From positions 1,302,001-1,366,000 of the forward strand of contig NZ_CP007055.1 in the NCBI RefSeq assembly GCF_000517625.1: a stretch of DNA of 64,000 bases, given 5' to 3'. Positions 46,762-57,200 of the stretch are shown one piece after another (the first letter of the stretch is position 1; every line of letters begins with the position of its first letter). The translations under genes and the position numbers were made by a program. The DNA comes from Halostagnicola larsenii XH-48 (GTDB lineage: Archaea; Halobacteriota; Halobacteria; Halobacteriales; Natrialbaceae). The notes under the pieces were generated by a model. That model was not told where the DNA came from. It ran no database searches and saw only the letters and a list, made by a program, of their open reading frames with translations.

Positions 46762-48285
46762 ATGCGACGACTCCCACCCGGCGTTCGATACCTGCAGAAC
46801 ACCGACGACGATGACGTCGAGCACGCCGCTCGGCAGATGGCGGACGGCAACCCGGACATGGACCTGGACATCGCTCGCGAGCTCTGCGAGGACATGCAGG
46901 ACCGTGGCGTGCTCGAGGATTACCTCGAGGCCGACCCCGACGAGGATGACGACGACCTCGCCGCCCTTGCGGAGTTCCGAAACCCGGGCGATATCCGGCG
47001 CATCGAGATGGATGGCGACGGCGTCAAGTACGAGAACGTGATGCTCCTCGCGCCTGGTGCGTGGACCGACGCCGGCTCGAGGTCGACGGCGATCTACAGT
47101 GCCGAAGGCATCCGCGCCTCGGCGGAGAACTGGGTCGATCCTGAGACCGGCGACGACGTCGAGGAAGCCGAGATCAACTTCCTGCACGGGCCGGCGCTGC
47201 ACAACGCGGCATCGCTGGGCGATATCGGGACGATCCCAACCGACTCCATCATCGTCGACGACCAGGACCGGATGTACGGCGACATCAAGCTCCACGGCGA
47301 GTCGCCGGCGAGCCAGGCGTCGATCGAGCTAATGGACGAAGTCCTCGAGAGTGCAGACGATCCGGGAACCCAGACGCCGCCGGTCGGGCCGAGCGTCGAG
47401 ATCGTCGGCGAGGAGTCAGAGACGGATCCCGAAACGGGAGCGAGTCGCCTCACGGAGATGTGGTACTCTGGCGTCGGCCTGGTGTTCGGACCCGCCAGCC
47501 GACCGGTCGAGATGGAACAACAGGCGCGGGGCCGCGCGATCGCGATGGCAGAGGACCACGGCTACGATCATACCGGCCTCATTCTCCGCAGTGGTGGCGA
47601 GAGCGGGCCTCCGGGAAGCGGGGAAACGCCTTTAAACACCTCCCGTCACGCCGGGGATATGGGTAAAAAACAACGACAGCGGATCAACAAGCTGCTCGCC
47701 GAGATGCAGCAGGTCCTCCAGGAAGGCGGCGACCTCGAACTCATCCAGACGCTGATCGAACAGTACCGACAGTCCGAGGGAGACATGGAGGCTCCGGCAT
47801 CCGAGTTCCTCGCGTGGGTTGGCGAGAACGCCGACGTCGATCCCGAAGAGATCCAGGACAGCCTCGAGAAGTTCGTCGAGGACGCCGGCGCCGATGACCT
47901 CGAGGAAGCTGCCGTCCAGGGCCTCGAGGAGTGGGTCATGGAGAACATGGCCGAAGAACCAGAGGGCGATGGTGATGGCGACGAAAACGGTGACGAAAAC
48001 GGCGACGGCATGGGTCAGGAAGAGCTTCGCGAGGCCGTCGACACGATCGGCAAGTTCACCAGCGAACTCGAGTCGGTCAAGGAGATGCTCTCGGAGTACA
48101 AAGGTGACGTCGACGAGACCGTCGAGGAGCTCGAGGACGAAATCGAGGAGAAAGAACGCCGACTCTCGAAGCTCGAAGACCAGCCTGTCCGTCAGGCCCG
48201 CGAGCATCAGAACGGCGAGGACTTCTACAGTGAGGATGGCGACAGTGGCGGTTCGGGCGAGCACGAAGACGTCATGCTGACGTAG
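46762..48285 (+). CDS. Copy B: protease-scaffold fusion
   Basis: Protein identical to 9680-11203. Late promoter at 46732-46761. Confidence 0.87.
   Translation: MRRLPPGVRYLQNTDDDDVEHAARQMADGNPDMDLDIARELCEDMQDRGVLEDYLEADPDEDDDDLAALAEFRNPGDIRRIEMDGDGVKYENVMLLAPGAWTDAGSRSTAIYSAEGIRASAENWVDPETGDDVEEAEINFLHGPALHNAASLGDIGTIPTDSIIVDDQDRMYGDIKLHGESPASQASIELMDEVLESADDPGTQTPPVGPSVEIVGEESETDPETGASRLTEMWYSGVGLVFGPASRPVEMEQQARGRAIAMAEDHGYDHTGLILRSGGESGPPGSGETPLNTSRHAGDMGKKQRQRINKLLAEMQQVLQEGGDLELIQTLIEQYRQSEGDMEAPASEFLAWVGENADVDPEEIQDSLEKFVEDAGADDLEEAAVQGLEEWVMENMAEEPEGDGDGDENGDENGDGMGQEELREAVDTIGKFTSELESVKEMLSEYKGDVDETVEELEDEIEEKERRLSKLEDQPVRQAREHQNGEDFYSEDGDSGGSGEHEDVMLT
47659..48285 (+). CDS. Copy B: nested scaffold
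   Basis: Nested start as at 10577, internal promoter 47631-47658. Confidence 0.6.
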   Translation: MGKKQRQRINKLLAEMQQVLQEGGDLELIQTLIEQYRQSEGDMEAPASEFLAWVGENADVDPEEIQDSLEKFVEDAGADDLEEAAVQGLEEWVMENMAEEPEGDGDGDENGDENGDGMGQEELREAVDTIGKFTSELESVKEMLSEYKGDVDETVEELEDEIEEKERRLSKLEDQPVRQAREHQNGEDFYSEDGDSGGSGEHEDVMLT

Positions 48286-48357
48286 ACATCGGCGTCTATT
48301 CCACGGCTGTTTCTCAACGGAGAAAATGTTATAAGAGGGGTGCGTCACGCCGGGAGT

Positions 48358-48786
48358 ATGGTGTTTAGAGACTACGAACTCCCCGTGGCGCTCAGTCCTG
48401 GGCGGCAGTACTCCGCCCACGCCTACGTCGCGGAAGTTGCTATCAAACAAGGCCAACTCGTCAAGGCCGGCACTGATGATGACGAGGTGACTCCGTCGGA
48501 TACCGACGGCGAGCCCGTCACTGGCTTCGCCGCCTACAGCGCGGCGGCTGGCGATACTATTCTCGTCCTCGAGGGCGGCGGGCGTGCTCGAGCAACCAGT
48601 GGAACTGGCGACGTGACCTCCGGCGATCTCATCGCGAGTGGCGGCGGGAGTGGTGAGAACGGAGAGGTACAGACCGCGTCGGCTGGCGACTACGTCGTCG
48701 GGCGGGCGTTCAGAGACGACAGCGGCGACGGTGGCGACGCCCCGATCCAGATCGAACACATCGGCGTCGCAGAGGAGAGTGCATAA
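48358..48786 (+). CDS. Copy B: capsid decoration protein
   Basis: Identical to 11276-11704. Confidence 0.78.
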   Translation: MVFRDYELPVALSPGRQYSAHAYVAEVAIKQGQLVKAGTDDDEVTPSDTDGEPVTGFAAYSAAAGDTILVLEGGGRARATSGTGDVTSGDLIASGGGSGENGEVQTASAGDYVVGRAFRDDSGDGGDAPIQIEHIGVAEESA

Positions 48787-48788
48787 CG

Positions 48789-50052
48789 ATGGTGTCACAC
48801 TACAAAACGCAACGACAGCTGAAGTCGTACTGGCGACAGCCCCGGCAACCCCCGACTCAAGGGGCTGCTACTCGCAGCGCTGGACAACACCGGTTTCTCC
48901 GCATCCGACGTCGGTCGGGCGTGGATCACCAACGCGGACGAACGGCAGCGACACCTGCAGAGTGTCGACAACACGCGTCACTTGGCTGCACCCGTCTCGC
49001 AGGGCTACTCGCCCGCCGCGCACGACGGCGAACTCGGCAACACGCACGAAGAGAGCGTCGCCCGGACGCTGGCCCGCAAGGAGTTCAACGAGGACGACCA
49101 GGAGCGGTTCCTCTCGGGCGACGCGACGATGGACAAGGATCAGTACATCCAGCGCGCACTGCTGAACGACAGCGTCACCGAGCTGGACGTCCTCTTCCGC
49201 GAGGAACTCGAGACGACGATCATCCAGGGCGCACAGCCACGGAAGATCTTCCGCGACGCGGCGTTCATCCACAACGCCACCAAGCGCAAGGGAGACATCC
49301 CGCGGGTCACTGACGAGAGCCACGCGGACGTCATCGCGCAGGGCGCGGAGATCGAGACCGGACAGGACGGCTTCGACACGGTCAGCTTCGACTGCCAAAA
49401 GGTCGCTCGAGGCTTCGAGATCTCCGACGAGATCATCAACGAGTCCGAACCGGACGTCGTCGAGCAGCTCGCTCGCGAGGCCGGCGCGGCAGTCGAGAAT
49501 ACGATCAACCGCTTCGGTCTCGTCAACCTCGTCGACGGCGCTGGACAGTCCTTCGACGCTGATGTCGGCGGGACGACCGACGCGTCTGCAGTCCAGGCGC
49601 TCAACGGCGGGGCGACCGAGGTCGACATGCAGGACTTCGGCGAGGCCAACGCGGCGATCGTTCACCCACGGTTCGAGAAGGCGATCTTCGACGACACGAA
49701 CGTCGTCTACGCCAACCGTGGCGGATCGACCGAGCCGCTGCAGGACCGACAGATGGGGTCCATCATGGGGATGGAGCGCTGGAAGGGGTCGCACGGCACC
49801 TACAACGGAGCCGACGACACGAAGACCCTCAGTCCCGATGGCTCCTGGAACTACCAGGATACGGACGACATCGGCGCGGTGGCCTACAATCGAGATCTGT
49901 TCGCGCTCGTCCTCTGGGACGACATGGATCTCGTCACGAAGGACTGGGAGGACCCGATCCGCGATCTCCAGGGATCGAACGTGAGGTCTTATGTTGACGC
50001 GGTCTGGCGGCAGGAAGACGGCGGCGCGACGGTCACGCACTCGACGGCGTAG
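48789..50052 (+). pseudogene. Copy B: major capsid gene with one-base insertion
   Basis: Same as 11707-12969 except CCCC at 48840-48843 for CCC at 11758-11760, which shifts the frame after codon 17. The rest is open from an internal start (49,000 region on) and unchanged. A virus without this protein could not form heads, so the insertion is most probably an error or a rare variant. Confidence 0.87.
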
Positions 50053-50185
50053 GTGATCGCGGCGATCTCGGTTTTCTTCTCGAGCGAGGGAAACAGTTTT
50101 ACTGGGGAGGTGTCCGGACAGACCATGCGTCAGTCAAGCGAAGATAACCACATAACTTATTGTCAGTCTATCAGTGGAGTTTCGC

Positions 50186-51073
50186 ATGGATCTAACACGT
50201 CGGGCGGTGCTTGCCGTGTCCTCGGCGATGGGCCTGACGGCATTAGCGGGGTGCTCTTCGGAAAGCGACGCGGACGACGGGCCGCCAACCGAGTCAACCA
50301 GCAACGAAACGGAGGACGCAGCAGTGACTAAACGCATCGTCCTTGGGGATGTTGAGAATGACGAAATCACCAATATCGACGCTGACTGGTATATCGAGGA
50401 TGGTAAGTTGGTCCTCGAGGTTCCACAATCTGGCGAGCACGAGATGCGAGACGTGGACCTGACGGGGCTTTCATCGGTGGGTGCAGAGGAAGAGAATCTC
50501 AAAGACCCTGTGACGGGGGACAACGCGACAACGACCTACCGAGAGCAGGAGGGCATCCAACCCGAGACGTATACGAGTCGAGCCCCACCGACGCCGAATA
50601 GCGACAGTGGCCTTGTCTCGAGAGATTATCAGTCCGCAGATGGTCCACAACTCATCACATCGTCTAACGTCAACCACTTGGTTGAGCCGGGGACGACCGA
50701 GTATACCTTCACCAACACAAGTTACGAGAGCGTTTTGCACGAAAGTATTTACTACCCATTTGTGGGTAATGCAGATGCCGGTCCTGCATATCTTGCATTT
50801 GGCGGGATTATATCAAATGATACAGACGGCGAGAGTGTCTTCGTCGAATTGGACCGTGATCCTGGATCGCAGGGGCTCGGAACGCTCGAAATCGAGATAA
50901 CAGCCAATTCTGGAACCGATTTCATGACCCCGTTTATCCCACTCACATTAGAGGATTATGACGATGGGGAGTGGAACGAGAACGATTTGGGGTGGGTCCG
51001 CGCTCAGGTTAGAGTTAGTGGAGGGACCGGCCACCTGCACCGACTGTCCGGGATCCAAGTGTGGGGGTATTGA
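50186..51073 (+). CDS. Copy B: Tat lipoprotein
   Basis: As 13103-13990 with one change, Gln to Glu (C13763/G50846). Confidence 0.85.
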   Translation: MDLTRRAVLAVSSAMGLTALAGCSSESDADDGPPTESTSNETEDAAVTKRIVLGDVENDEITNIDADWYIEDGKLVLEVPQSGEHEMRDVDLTGLSSVGAEEENLKDPVTGDNATTTYREQEGIQPETYTSRAPPTPNSDSGLVSRDYQSADGPQLITSSNVNHLVEPGTTEYTFTNTSYESVLHESIYYPFVGNADAGPAYLAFGGIISNDTDGESVFVELDRDPGSQGLGTLEIEITANSGTDFMTPFIPLTLEDYDDGEWNENDLGWVRAQVRVSGGTGHLHRLSGIQVWGY

Positions 51074-51075
51074 GA

Positions 51076-51933
51076 ATGGTGAAAATAGGATTGCTCGCCG
51101 ACACTCATATCGCGGATAGTCGGCGGACGGAGAACGGAGTAAGCAAATCAAATGATGCGGTCAGCAGACTAAATTCCGAGAACGTGGACTGGAACGTTCA
51201 TCTCGGAGATATTCGGCCACTCGGTCCAACAACCTCTGACATCAACTGGGGCAACTGGGCAACAGATAACAAATATTACAAAAGTGACTTTGAGGTGGCT
51301 CAAAATCAAGTCCTTAGCAACCTCAACGGTGACTTGAGAATCATCGCACGCGGTAACCACGATCGACCGCTTGACATCTACCGTGAGTATTTCCCGCGGG
51401 ACGAGTATCCACGCTATGGGAGTTTTGAGGAAGATGGAGTTAGGCATGTTTGGCTTGATACCCACCCCTATCAGGGCCATCATGAACTCCATCAAGTGGG
51501 GGCGATGGTGTCGCCGGACCAAATATCATTCCTGCACCGGTTGATGGACGACGACCCCGATATCCCGACATTCGTCTACGCACACGCCCCACTTGCTGCG
51601 TTTGACTATGGCGACCTCTCCGCAGAGGATTGGTACACCGACTACCGAGAGTACTTCTATTGTTCGAATGCGCCACACGTTCAGAATGTCCTCGAGCGCG
51701 GAAACGTCGTGATGGTCAATAACGGCCATCTGTTTAATGATGAGGGGCGCGGATCAACGACCGTCAATGGAGTCGAATACGTCCTATCACGCCATCTCGT
51801 CCATAACAGCGATACGAACTATACTGGGGACGTGCGATGGCTCGACATTGACACAACAAACAATGAGGCAACATGTTATTACTACGATGTCGGGGCTGAC
51901 TCGTCGGGGACGATCACGACCGCCACGTGGTAG
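51076..51933 (+). CDS. Copy B: calcineurin-like phosphoesterase
   Basis: Identical to 13993-14850, all metal ligands present. Confidence 0.92.
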   Translation: MVKIGLLADTHIADSRRTENGVSKSNDAVSRLNSENVDWNVHLGDIRPLGPTTSDINWGNWATDNKYYKSDFEVAQNQVLSNLNGDLRIIARGNHDRPLDIYREYFPRDEYPRYGSFEEDGVRHVWLDTHPYQGHHELHQVGAMVSPDQISFLHRLMDDDPDIPTFVYAHAPLAAFDYGDLSAEDWYTDYREYFYCSNAPHVQNVLERGNVVMVNNGHLFNDEGRGSTTVNGVEYVLSRHLVHNSDTNYTGDVRWLDIDTTNNEATCYYYDVGADSSGTITTATW

Positions 51934-51990
51934 ATTCGGAGCTATAATTGCGGCCGAAACTATTATCTTTTCTAACTTTGACATGAGGGT

Positions 51991-52197
51991 ATGTCAGACT
52001 GGGACAAACTCATTAAAAACCTCGTCGGCGGCTTTGCAGCGGTTGTAATCACAATGGTGGTTATCTTCACGATCGCGAAGATGGGGGAATCACTCACTTC
52101 GCAGGCACCCTCGTGGCAAAGTGCGGCTTTGATTGGAGGTGTCGCTGGCTCTGCGATTACATACTTCTTCAAATCGACTACAGACGAGCTCCATTGA
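51991..52197 (+). CDS. Copy B: two-span membrane protein
   Basis: Identical to 14908-15114. Confidence 0.8.
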   Translation: MSDWDKLIKNLVGGFAAVVITMVVIFTIAKMGESLTSQAPSWQSAALIGGVAGSAITYFFKSTTDELH

Positions 52198-52238
52198 TTT
52201 AGCTCACTTCTAAGCTGTAGCTACCGAATCGGATCGAT

Positions 52239-52538
52239 TCAATCACCCTTCTGTTGGTCAACGACTTGTAATTCTTCCCGGATCGACTCTTGAACTGCCT
52301 TGGGAACAGTTTCCTCAACTGATTCGCGTACTGCATCTTCCAACATCTCATCCTGGTTGTCCGGGTCTATTTTGCGGGACACGATAACTAATACGAACAG
52401 CATCACCATTCCGGCGACGAAGAATGAGATCTGGGCCGGTAGATCATAGTCAAGAGATGAGGTTACAAACGCACCAGCAAACCCACCGGCAAGATATTTG
52501 ACCGACTCTGCGACTGCTTCAATCCAGTTTATGTCCAT
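52239..52538 (-). CDS. Copy B: membrane protein with coiled coil
   Basis: Identical to 15156-15455. Confidence 0.8.
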   Translation of the reverse strand: MDINWIEAVAESVKYLAGGFAGAFVTSSLDYDLPAQISFFVAGMVMLFVLVIVSRKIDPDNQDEMLEDAVRESVEETVPKAVQESIREELQVVDQQKGD

Positions 52539-52684
52539 GGAAACGTCTTCGGAAGTTAGAATATAATATTTGTCATAGTGTACCGACTTGCGGATTGGTG
52601 CCTTTCATAACTCATCATCACTCGAGACAACCGACGAAGACGTCGCCGCGAAGATTTATCAGGGGGTTACGTCACTCGCCGTGT

Positions 52685-52924
52685 ATGACCATCTTCAGTA
52701 GGCGGGATGAGAGCGCCCGTGCCGTCGACGGCGAGTACCATGCCTTCCGGGAGCGTGCCCGCAAAACAGCGTTCTCCGAAGAGGAGTTCGACCCGATCGA
52801 CCAGGAGCGCTACGATCTCGACGACGCCGGGATCGACGGTCGGGACAACCCCGACACGTACGAGGCCTCGGGCCAGTTGGGTGACTGGGAAGGAGACAGC
52901 CTGCGAAAGGACCCTGATCGGTGA
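52685..52924 (+). CDS. Copy B: small acidic head-tail protein
   Basis: Identical to 15602-15841. Confidence 0.8.
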   Translation: MTIFSRRDESARAVDGEYHAFRERARKTAFSEEEFDPIDQERYDLDDAGIDGRDNPDTYEASGQLGDWEGDSLRKDPDR

Positions 52925-52929
52925 TCGTC

Positions 52930-53160
52930 ATGCCAGGTCACACTCTCTTCCCCTCCATAACTCCCGACACCGACGACACTGACGACGTCGACCCGGTCGC
53001 GAAGCTGGCGGACGCGAACTACCAGACGGCAATCTCGAAGATCACGGCGGGCGACGTCGACGACCTCCTGGACGACCTCGAGGAAGTCGACGATCGCTCG
53101 AGCGTCCAGAACGCGATCGAGGACCGACGCGAGGCACTCGCGGGGCGTGACGATGAGTAG
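52930..53160 (+). CDS. Copy B: small acidic head-tail protein
   Basis: Identical to 15847-16077. Confidence 0.8.
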   Translation: MPGHTLFPSITPDTDDTDDVDPVAKLADANYQTAISKITAGDVDDLLDDLEEVDDRSSVQNAIEDRREALAGRDDE

Positions 53161-53548
53161 TAGCGACGATCTCCCCAGCGTCGCCGAGGTGGAAGCGCAG
53201 TACGGCGCGACCGAGATCCCGAAAGAGCCCGACGATGGCGAAGACAAGAGTCAGGCCGAGCTCCTCATCGAGGCAGCCGACCGGATGGACCGAGATATCT
53301 TCGGCCAGCAGGTGCTCTATACCTCTCGAACGCACGGGAATCGGAAGGATCGTATCATCCTCCTCGCCGCCCACAAGTGGGCGCTTCGCGAGGGCGAAGC
53401 GCAGTCGGAGTCCCAAGCCGGCGGGAGCGTGAGCTACAACACGGTCACGGGCGAGACCCAGGACTCGCTCACGCAGACCAAATGGGGGCGCGAGTATCTC
53501 GGCTACCTCGAGGACCAACCCAACATCGGCATCTTTTCGACTCGGTAG
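53153..53548 (+). CDS. Copy B: head-tail connector candidate
   Basis: Identical to 16070-16465. Confidence 0.78.
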   Translation: MSSSDDLPSVAEVEAQYGATEIPKEPDDGEDKSQAELLIEAADRMDRDIFGQQVLYTSRTHGNRKDRIILLAAHKWALREGEAQSESQAGGSVSYNTVTGETQDSLTQTKWGREYLGYLEDQPNIGIFSTR

Positions 53549-53604
53549 CGGTCCACGGTTTCTCCGGGGCTACGTTTATCACAGAGTTGCGTCACTCGCC
53601 AGCC

Positions 53605-54051
53605 ATGCTGAACGTGAGTACCAGCTCGACGTCGACGGATGCCGCGGGGAACGTCCGCCGTGGCACGCGCAAAGCGCTGCGGGACGCCGCCGATCGCGGC
53701 TTCGAAGTCTCGCAGGAACACGTCTCGCATGGCGCGGACTCGTTCCTCGCGAACTCTGGCTACCCGCCGGAGGAACTCGCCGATGGCACCTGGGAGTGGG
53801 GCTACTCGGCAGGGTACGCCGCCGCTGTCGAGGATGGATCGGAACCACACTGGATCCCAGTCCACGCGATGGACGGCCTCGAGCGCTGGTCGCGACGCAT
53901 CCTCGGGGACGAAGGCGCGGCGTGGGCTGTCCGCCACAAGATCGCGAAAGAAGGGACCGAGGCCAACCCGTTCGTGGAACCGGGAAAGGAAGCACAGGAA
54001 GCGTATCTACAAGCGCGCGGTATCAGCGCGTCCGTGGAGCGTGAGTTCTAA
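53605..54051 (+). CDS. Copy B: HK97 gp10-like protein
   Basis: Identical to 16522-16968. Confidence 0.85.
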   Translation: MLNVSTSSTSTDAAGNVRRGTRKALRDAADRGFEVSQEHVSHGADSFLANSGYPPEELADGTWEWGYSAGYAAAVEDGSEPHWIPVHAMDGLERWSRRILGDEGAAWAVRHKIAKEGTEANPFVEPGKEAQEAYLQARGISASVEREF

Positions 54052-54398
54052 TGCCGCGTGACCGATCCAAATCACGGACCGCGGAGACTCCTGACGAAGA
54101 CCCCAGAGAGGAAGACTACGACGGCCTCAGCGAGGAGCAAGCCTTCCAGGTCGGTGTCCTCACGCAGCTCGGCCGCATCGCCACCGCCCTCGAGACGATC
54201 GCCGATTCGAGTACCGACGCCGGCGAACAGACGTCGGGAACCGTCTCGGATGGAGCCGGGAGAGTGATCTACCAGTGTTCGAGCTGTGACGAGACGGTCG
54301 CCGGCGAGGAGGCGGCGGAGGCCCACGCCACCAACGACCACAACGCACCTGACGACGGGTCGACCTGGACGGCACTCATGGACCGGGTGGACGCATGA
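54051..54398 (+). CDS. Copy B: C2H2 zinc-finger protein
   Basis: Identical to 16968-17315. Confidence 0.85.
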   Translation: MPRDRSKSRTAETPDEDPREEDYDGLSEEQAFQVGVLTQLGRIATALETIADSSTDAGEQTSGTVSDGAGRVIYQCSSCDETVAGEEAAEAHATNDHNAPDDGSTWTALMDRVDA

Positions 54399-54850
54399 GC
54401 TCCAGCCTGGATCCAGTCCAGACGATCGTCGATATCCTCGAGGGGGCTGCCGCGGAGGACTGGGCGAACGCCGGCGGGGAACCCGATTACATCGAGCGCT
54501 ACGAGGAGACGGATTTCTCTTCAAAGAAGGCTCGAGACATGCGAGACGCGATCTACGTCCAGCGGCCCGGATCGGACGACTACCAGAAACTCGGCGCTGG
54601 ATACAATACACTCGTCGAGGAACCAATGGTCCGGGCGGAGGTCTGGACGCCGGAGGGATCGGACCCGTGCCTGGAGTACGCCCACGACGTCCGTGAGATC
54701 ATCCGTGGCTACACGGTCGACCTCGAGGACCAAACGCAGTGGACGGATATCGCGCCCGTCGGCGAGGAAGACCTCCGGGGGAGTGCCCGCGCCCGTGGCG
54801 TCGATCACTCCGTGATGGCAATCCAGATCGATCTGACCGGCGCACGGTAG
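54395..54850 (+). CDS. Copy B: tail terminator-like protein
   Basis: Identical to 17312-17767. Confidence 0.8.
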   Translation: MSSSLDPVQTIVDILEGAAAEDWANAGGEPDYIERYEETDFSSKKARDMRDAIYVQRPGSDDYQKLGAGYNTLVEEPMVRAEVWTPEGSDPCLEYAHDVREIIRGYTVDLEDQTQWTDIAPVGEEDLRGSARARGVDHSVMAIQIDLTGAR

Positions 54851-54899
54851 CTCTTCACTCGGGGAAACGGTTTTAACGTGGTTGCGTCACGCCGCAGGT

Positions 54900-55364
54900 A
54901 TGGCTGCAGAACCGTATTTCGGCGATAGCATGACACTGTCCGTGACGGACCCTCAGGACGGCGACGTGCCGGTCGCTGGGCTCCAGAGCGTGTCGGTCAT
55001 GCTCTCTGCCGAGCACATCGAACTGTTCACTGCCGATAGCATCAAGCGCGAGAGCGTCAAGAAACGCGAACTGTCGGTCCCGGTCGAGGTGGAGTACGCT
55101 AAATTCGACGAGACGTTCGCCCAGTGGTGGATGGGCGTCACCTCCGCCGGCTCCTCGATCGAGGACACCTCAGACGTCGCGCTCTTCTCGATCGAGGGGA
55201 CGATCACCTCCGCGAACGGCGACACCACCCTCGAGGGGTCGATCGACGACGTCTACTTCGAGGAGATGCCGCTGTGGGAGGCGTCAGAAGGCGAATTCGT
55301 CTCCCAGAGTCTCTCGGGTACCGGGGCTGATGTCAGCAACTTCGCACCTGCGGGGACAACGTAA
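54900..55364 (+). CDS. Copy B: major tail tube protein
   Basis: Identical to 17817-18281. Confidence 0.82.
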   Translation: MAAEPYFGDSMTLSVTDPQDGDVPVAGLQSVSVMLSAEHIELFTADSIKRESVKKRELSVPVEVEYAKFDETFAQWWMGVTSAGSSIEDTSDVALFSIEGTITSANGDTTLEGSIDDVYFEEMPLWEASEGEFVSQSLSGTGADVSNFAPAGTT

Positions 55365-55867
55365 TGGCTCGAGAACTTCCGGACGAACTGACGGGTCTCA
55401 CCGAGGAAGAGAAAGCCGAGCGCAAACAGCGACTCGTCGACGAGTCCAGAGAGACGCGTCGCGAGCTCGAAGCCGAGCAGGAGGAACTCCTGGACTCGCT
55501 CGACGAAGAGCATGGCGGAGATCTCATCGAAACGAGGGTCACGCTCCCCGGCGGGAACCTCGCCCACCTTGAGGCAGTCATGAATGGCGAACTCATCAAC
55601 CGCATAAGTCACGTCGATTCGATGCTCGCCGAACTCGACGACCCGGAGCCTGGTGACATGCAAAACATCGAGCGCTCGATGGACGAGGCTGCAAGCGTCC
55701 TCGCGGACGTGACCGTCGAGGCGAAGTACTCCAAAGAGGTGTTCTACGAGATCTACGTTCGGTACGGGCCGGACGCGATTGGAGAACACGTTGGGGCCGC
55801 CTTCGACGCGATCGAAGAGGAGGTGAAGCGCCAGGCAGGCGCAGCCGACGGGTTTCGCAAAAAGTAA
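55364..55867 (+). CDS. Copy B: tail chaperone
   Basis: Identical to 18281-18784, same AAAAAG-TAA end. Confidence 0.8.
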   Translation: MARELPDELTGLTEEEKAERKQRLVDESRETRRELEAEQEELLDSLDEEHGGDLIETRVTLPGGNLAHLEAVMNGELINRISHVDSMLAELDDPEPGDMQNIERSMDEAASVLADVTVEAKYSKEVFYEIYVRYGPDAIGEHVGAAFDAIEEEVKRQAGAADGFRKK

Positions 55868-55880
55868 GCGAGGTCTGAGG

Positions 55881-56012
55881 ATGGCACTGGCCTGTGATTT
55901 GACGAACTCCTGGCCGTCAGAAGCGCGCGAAAAGAGCCTCATGGACCGGGTTCTGGCGGCGAAGCTCAAATCGAGACTGTACAACGAGGAAGCAAAACGG
56001 TTTGAAACCTGA
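55881..56012 (+). CDS. Copy B: short gene or gpT-like extension
   Basis: Identical to 18798-18929. Confidence 0.6.
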   Translation: MALACDLTNSWPSEAREKSLMDRVLAAKLKSRLYNEEAKRFET

Positions 56013-56018
56013 CCAATC

Positions 56019-57200
56019 ATGTCGAGTGAAGCACACGAGTTAGTCGTCCAGATGCGCCCAGAGGGTATCGAGGAGACCGAATCCGACCTCGAGAGCGTCG
56101 GCGACGAGTTCGAGACGACGTCCGAGAGCGTCGGCACCTCTGCAGAGGAAATGCAGGGGTTCAGCGAACAGTGGCAGGGAGCGATGACCGCCGTGACCGC
56201 CGGCCTCGCAGTCGCAGCGACGGGACTCTTGAGTCAGGTGCCGGTCATCGGCGAATCGATGAGCGGGCTGTTCGCCATCCTCGAGGGCGTTGCCTTCCAG
56301 ATGGACGGCGTTCTCCGGCCGGTGTTGAGCCCGCTGACGACGAAGTTTTACGAGTGGTCTGCGGCTATCTTCGAAGCCGACGGCGCCGTGGGGACGTTGA
56401 TCGGCGTGCTGGGGACGATCGTCGCCGTCCTCGGGACTGTCGGCGCAGCCGTCGCGGCTGCCGGCGCGTACATGGGCGGGCTTGCGGGAGCGCAAACGGC
56501 CTTAGTCACAGCCGGGAAGGCGGTTATCTCCGCAGTCACGGCGGTTGTCGGGGCGGTCGGCGCGGTCCCGGTCGCGATCGCAGCCGTTATCGCTGCCCTC
56601 GCACTGCTCACGGCGGCGTTCATCACCGACTGGAACGGCATCCGAACGAAGACCGTCGACGCGATCAAGGGGATCCTCACGTGGCTCAGGAATCTCGCCG
56701 GTGACGGTGCGTCACTCGCCGGCGACTTCGTCGACGCAGTCTGGAAGGGGCTGACCGGTCTCAGTGGGGACATCAAAACGTGGACCGGGAACACGGCGGA
56801 TAAGTTCACCGGGCTCGTTAACGACGCGGCGGGCTGGGGGTCGGACCTCATCGATGAGTTCGTTTCCGGTATCCGAGACGCGATGCCAGAACTCGACGGC
56901 GCCGTCGACGATGTGAAGTCGAAGATATCCGACTCCATCAGCTTCGATATTCGAGCCAACGATCGGATGGCCGAGCGCTGGGGTTCGGACCTGATGCAGC
57001 ACTTTGGCACCGGGATGGAGATGGGTGCGAAGACGGTCCCAGGGACGGAAGAGGCCCTCGGTGGCGGCGGTGGTGAATCGCCGTCGTTCGGAGCCTCGAG
57101 GTCACAAGACGTCGCCGTCTATCTCGATTCCCGCCGCGTTGATCGCGGCCTCGCGAGGCATCGCGATGACGAAACGAACCGACGGGGGCGTTTCGGCTAA
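56019..57200 (+). CDS. Copy B: tape measure protein
   Basis: Identical to 18936-20117. Confidence 0.88.
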   Translation: MSSEAHELVVQMRPEGIEETESDLESVGDEFETTSESVGTSAEEMQGFSEQWQGAMTAVTAGLAVAATGLLSQVPVIGESMSGLFAILEGVAFQMDGVLRPVLSPLTTKFYEWSAAIFEADGAVGTLIGVLGTIVAVLGTVGAAVAAAGAYMGGLAGAQTALVTAGKAVISAVTAVVGAVGAVPVAIAAVIAALALLTAAFITDWNGIRTKTVDAIKGILTWLRNLAGDGASLAGDFVDAVWKGLTGLSGDIKTWTGNTADKFTGLVNDAAGWGSDLIDEFVSGIRDAMPELDGAVDDVKSKISDSISFDIRANDRMAERWGSDLMQHFGTGMEMGAKTVPGTEEALGGGGGESPSFGASRSQDVAVYLDSRRVDRGLARHRDDETNRRGRFG

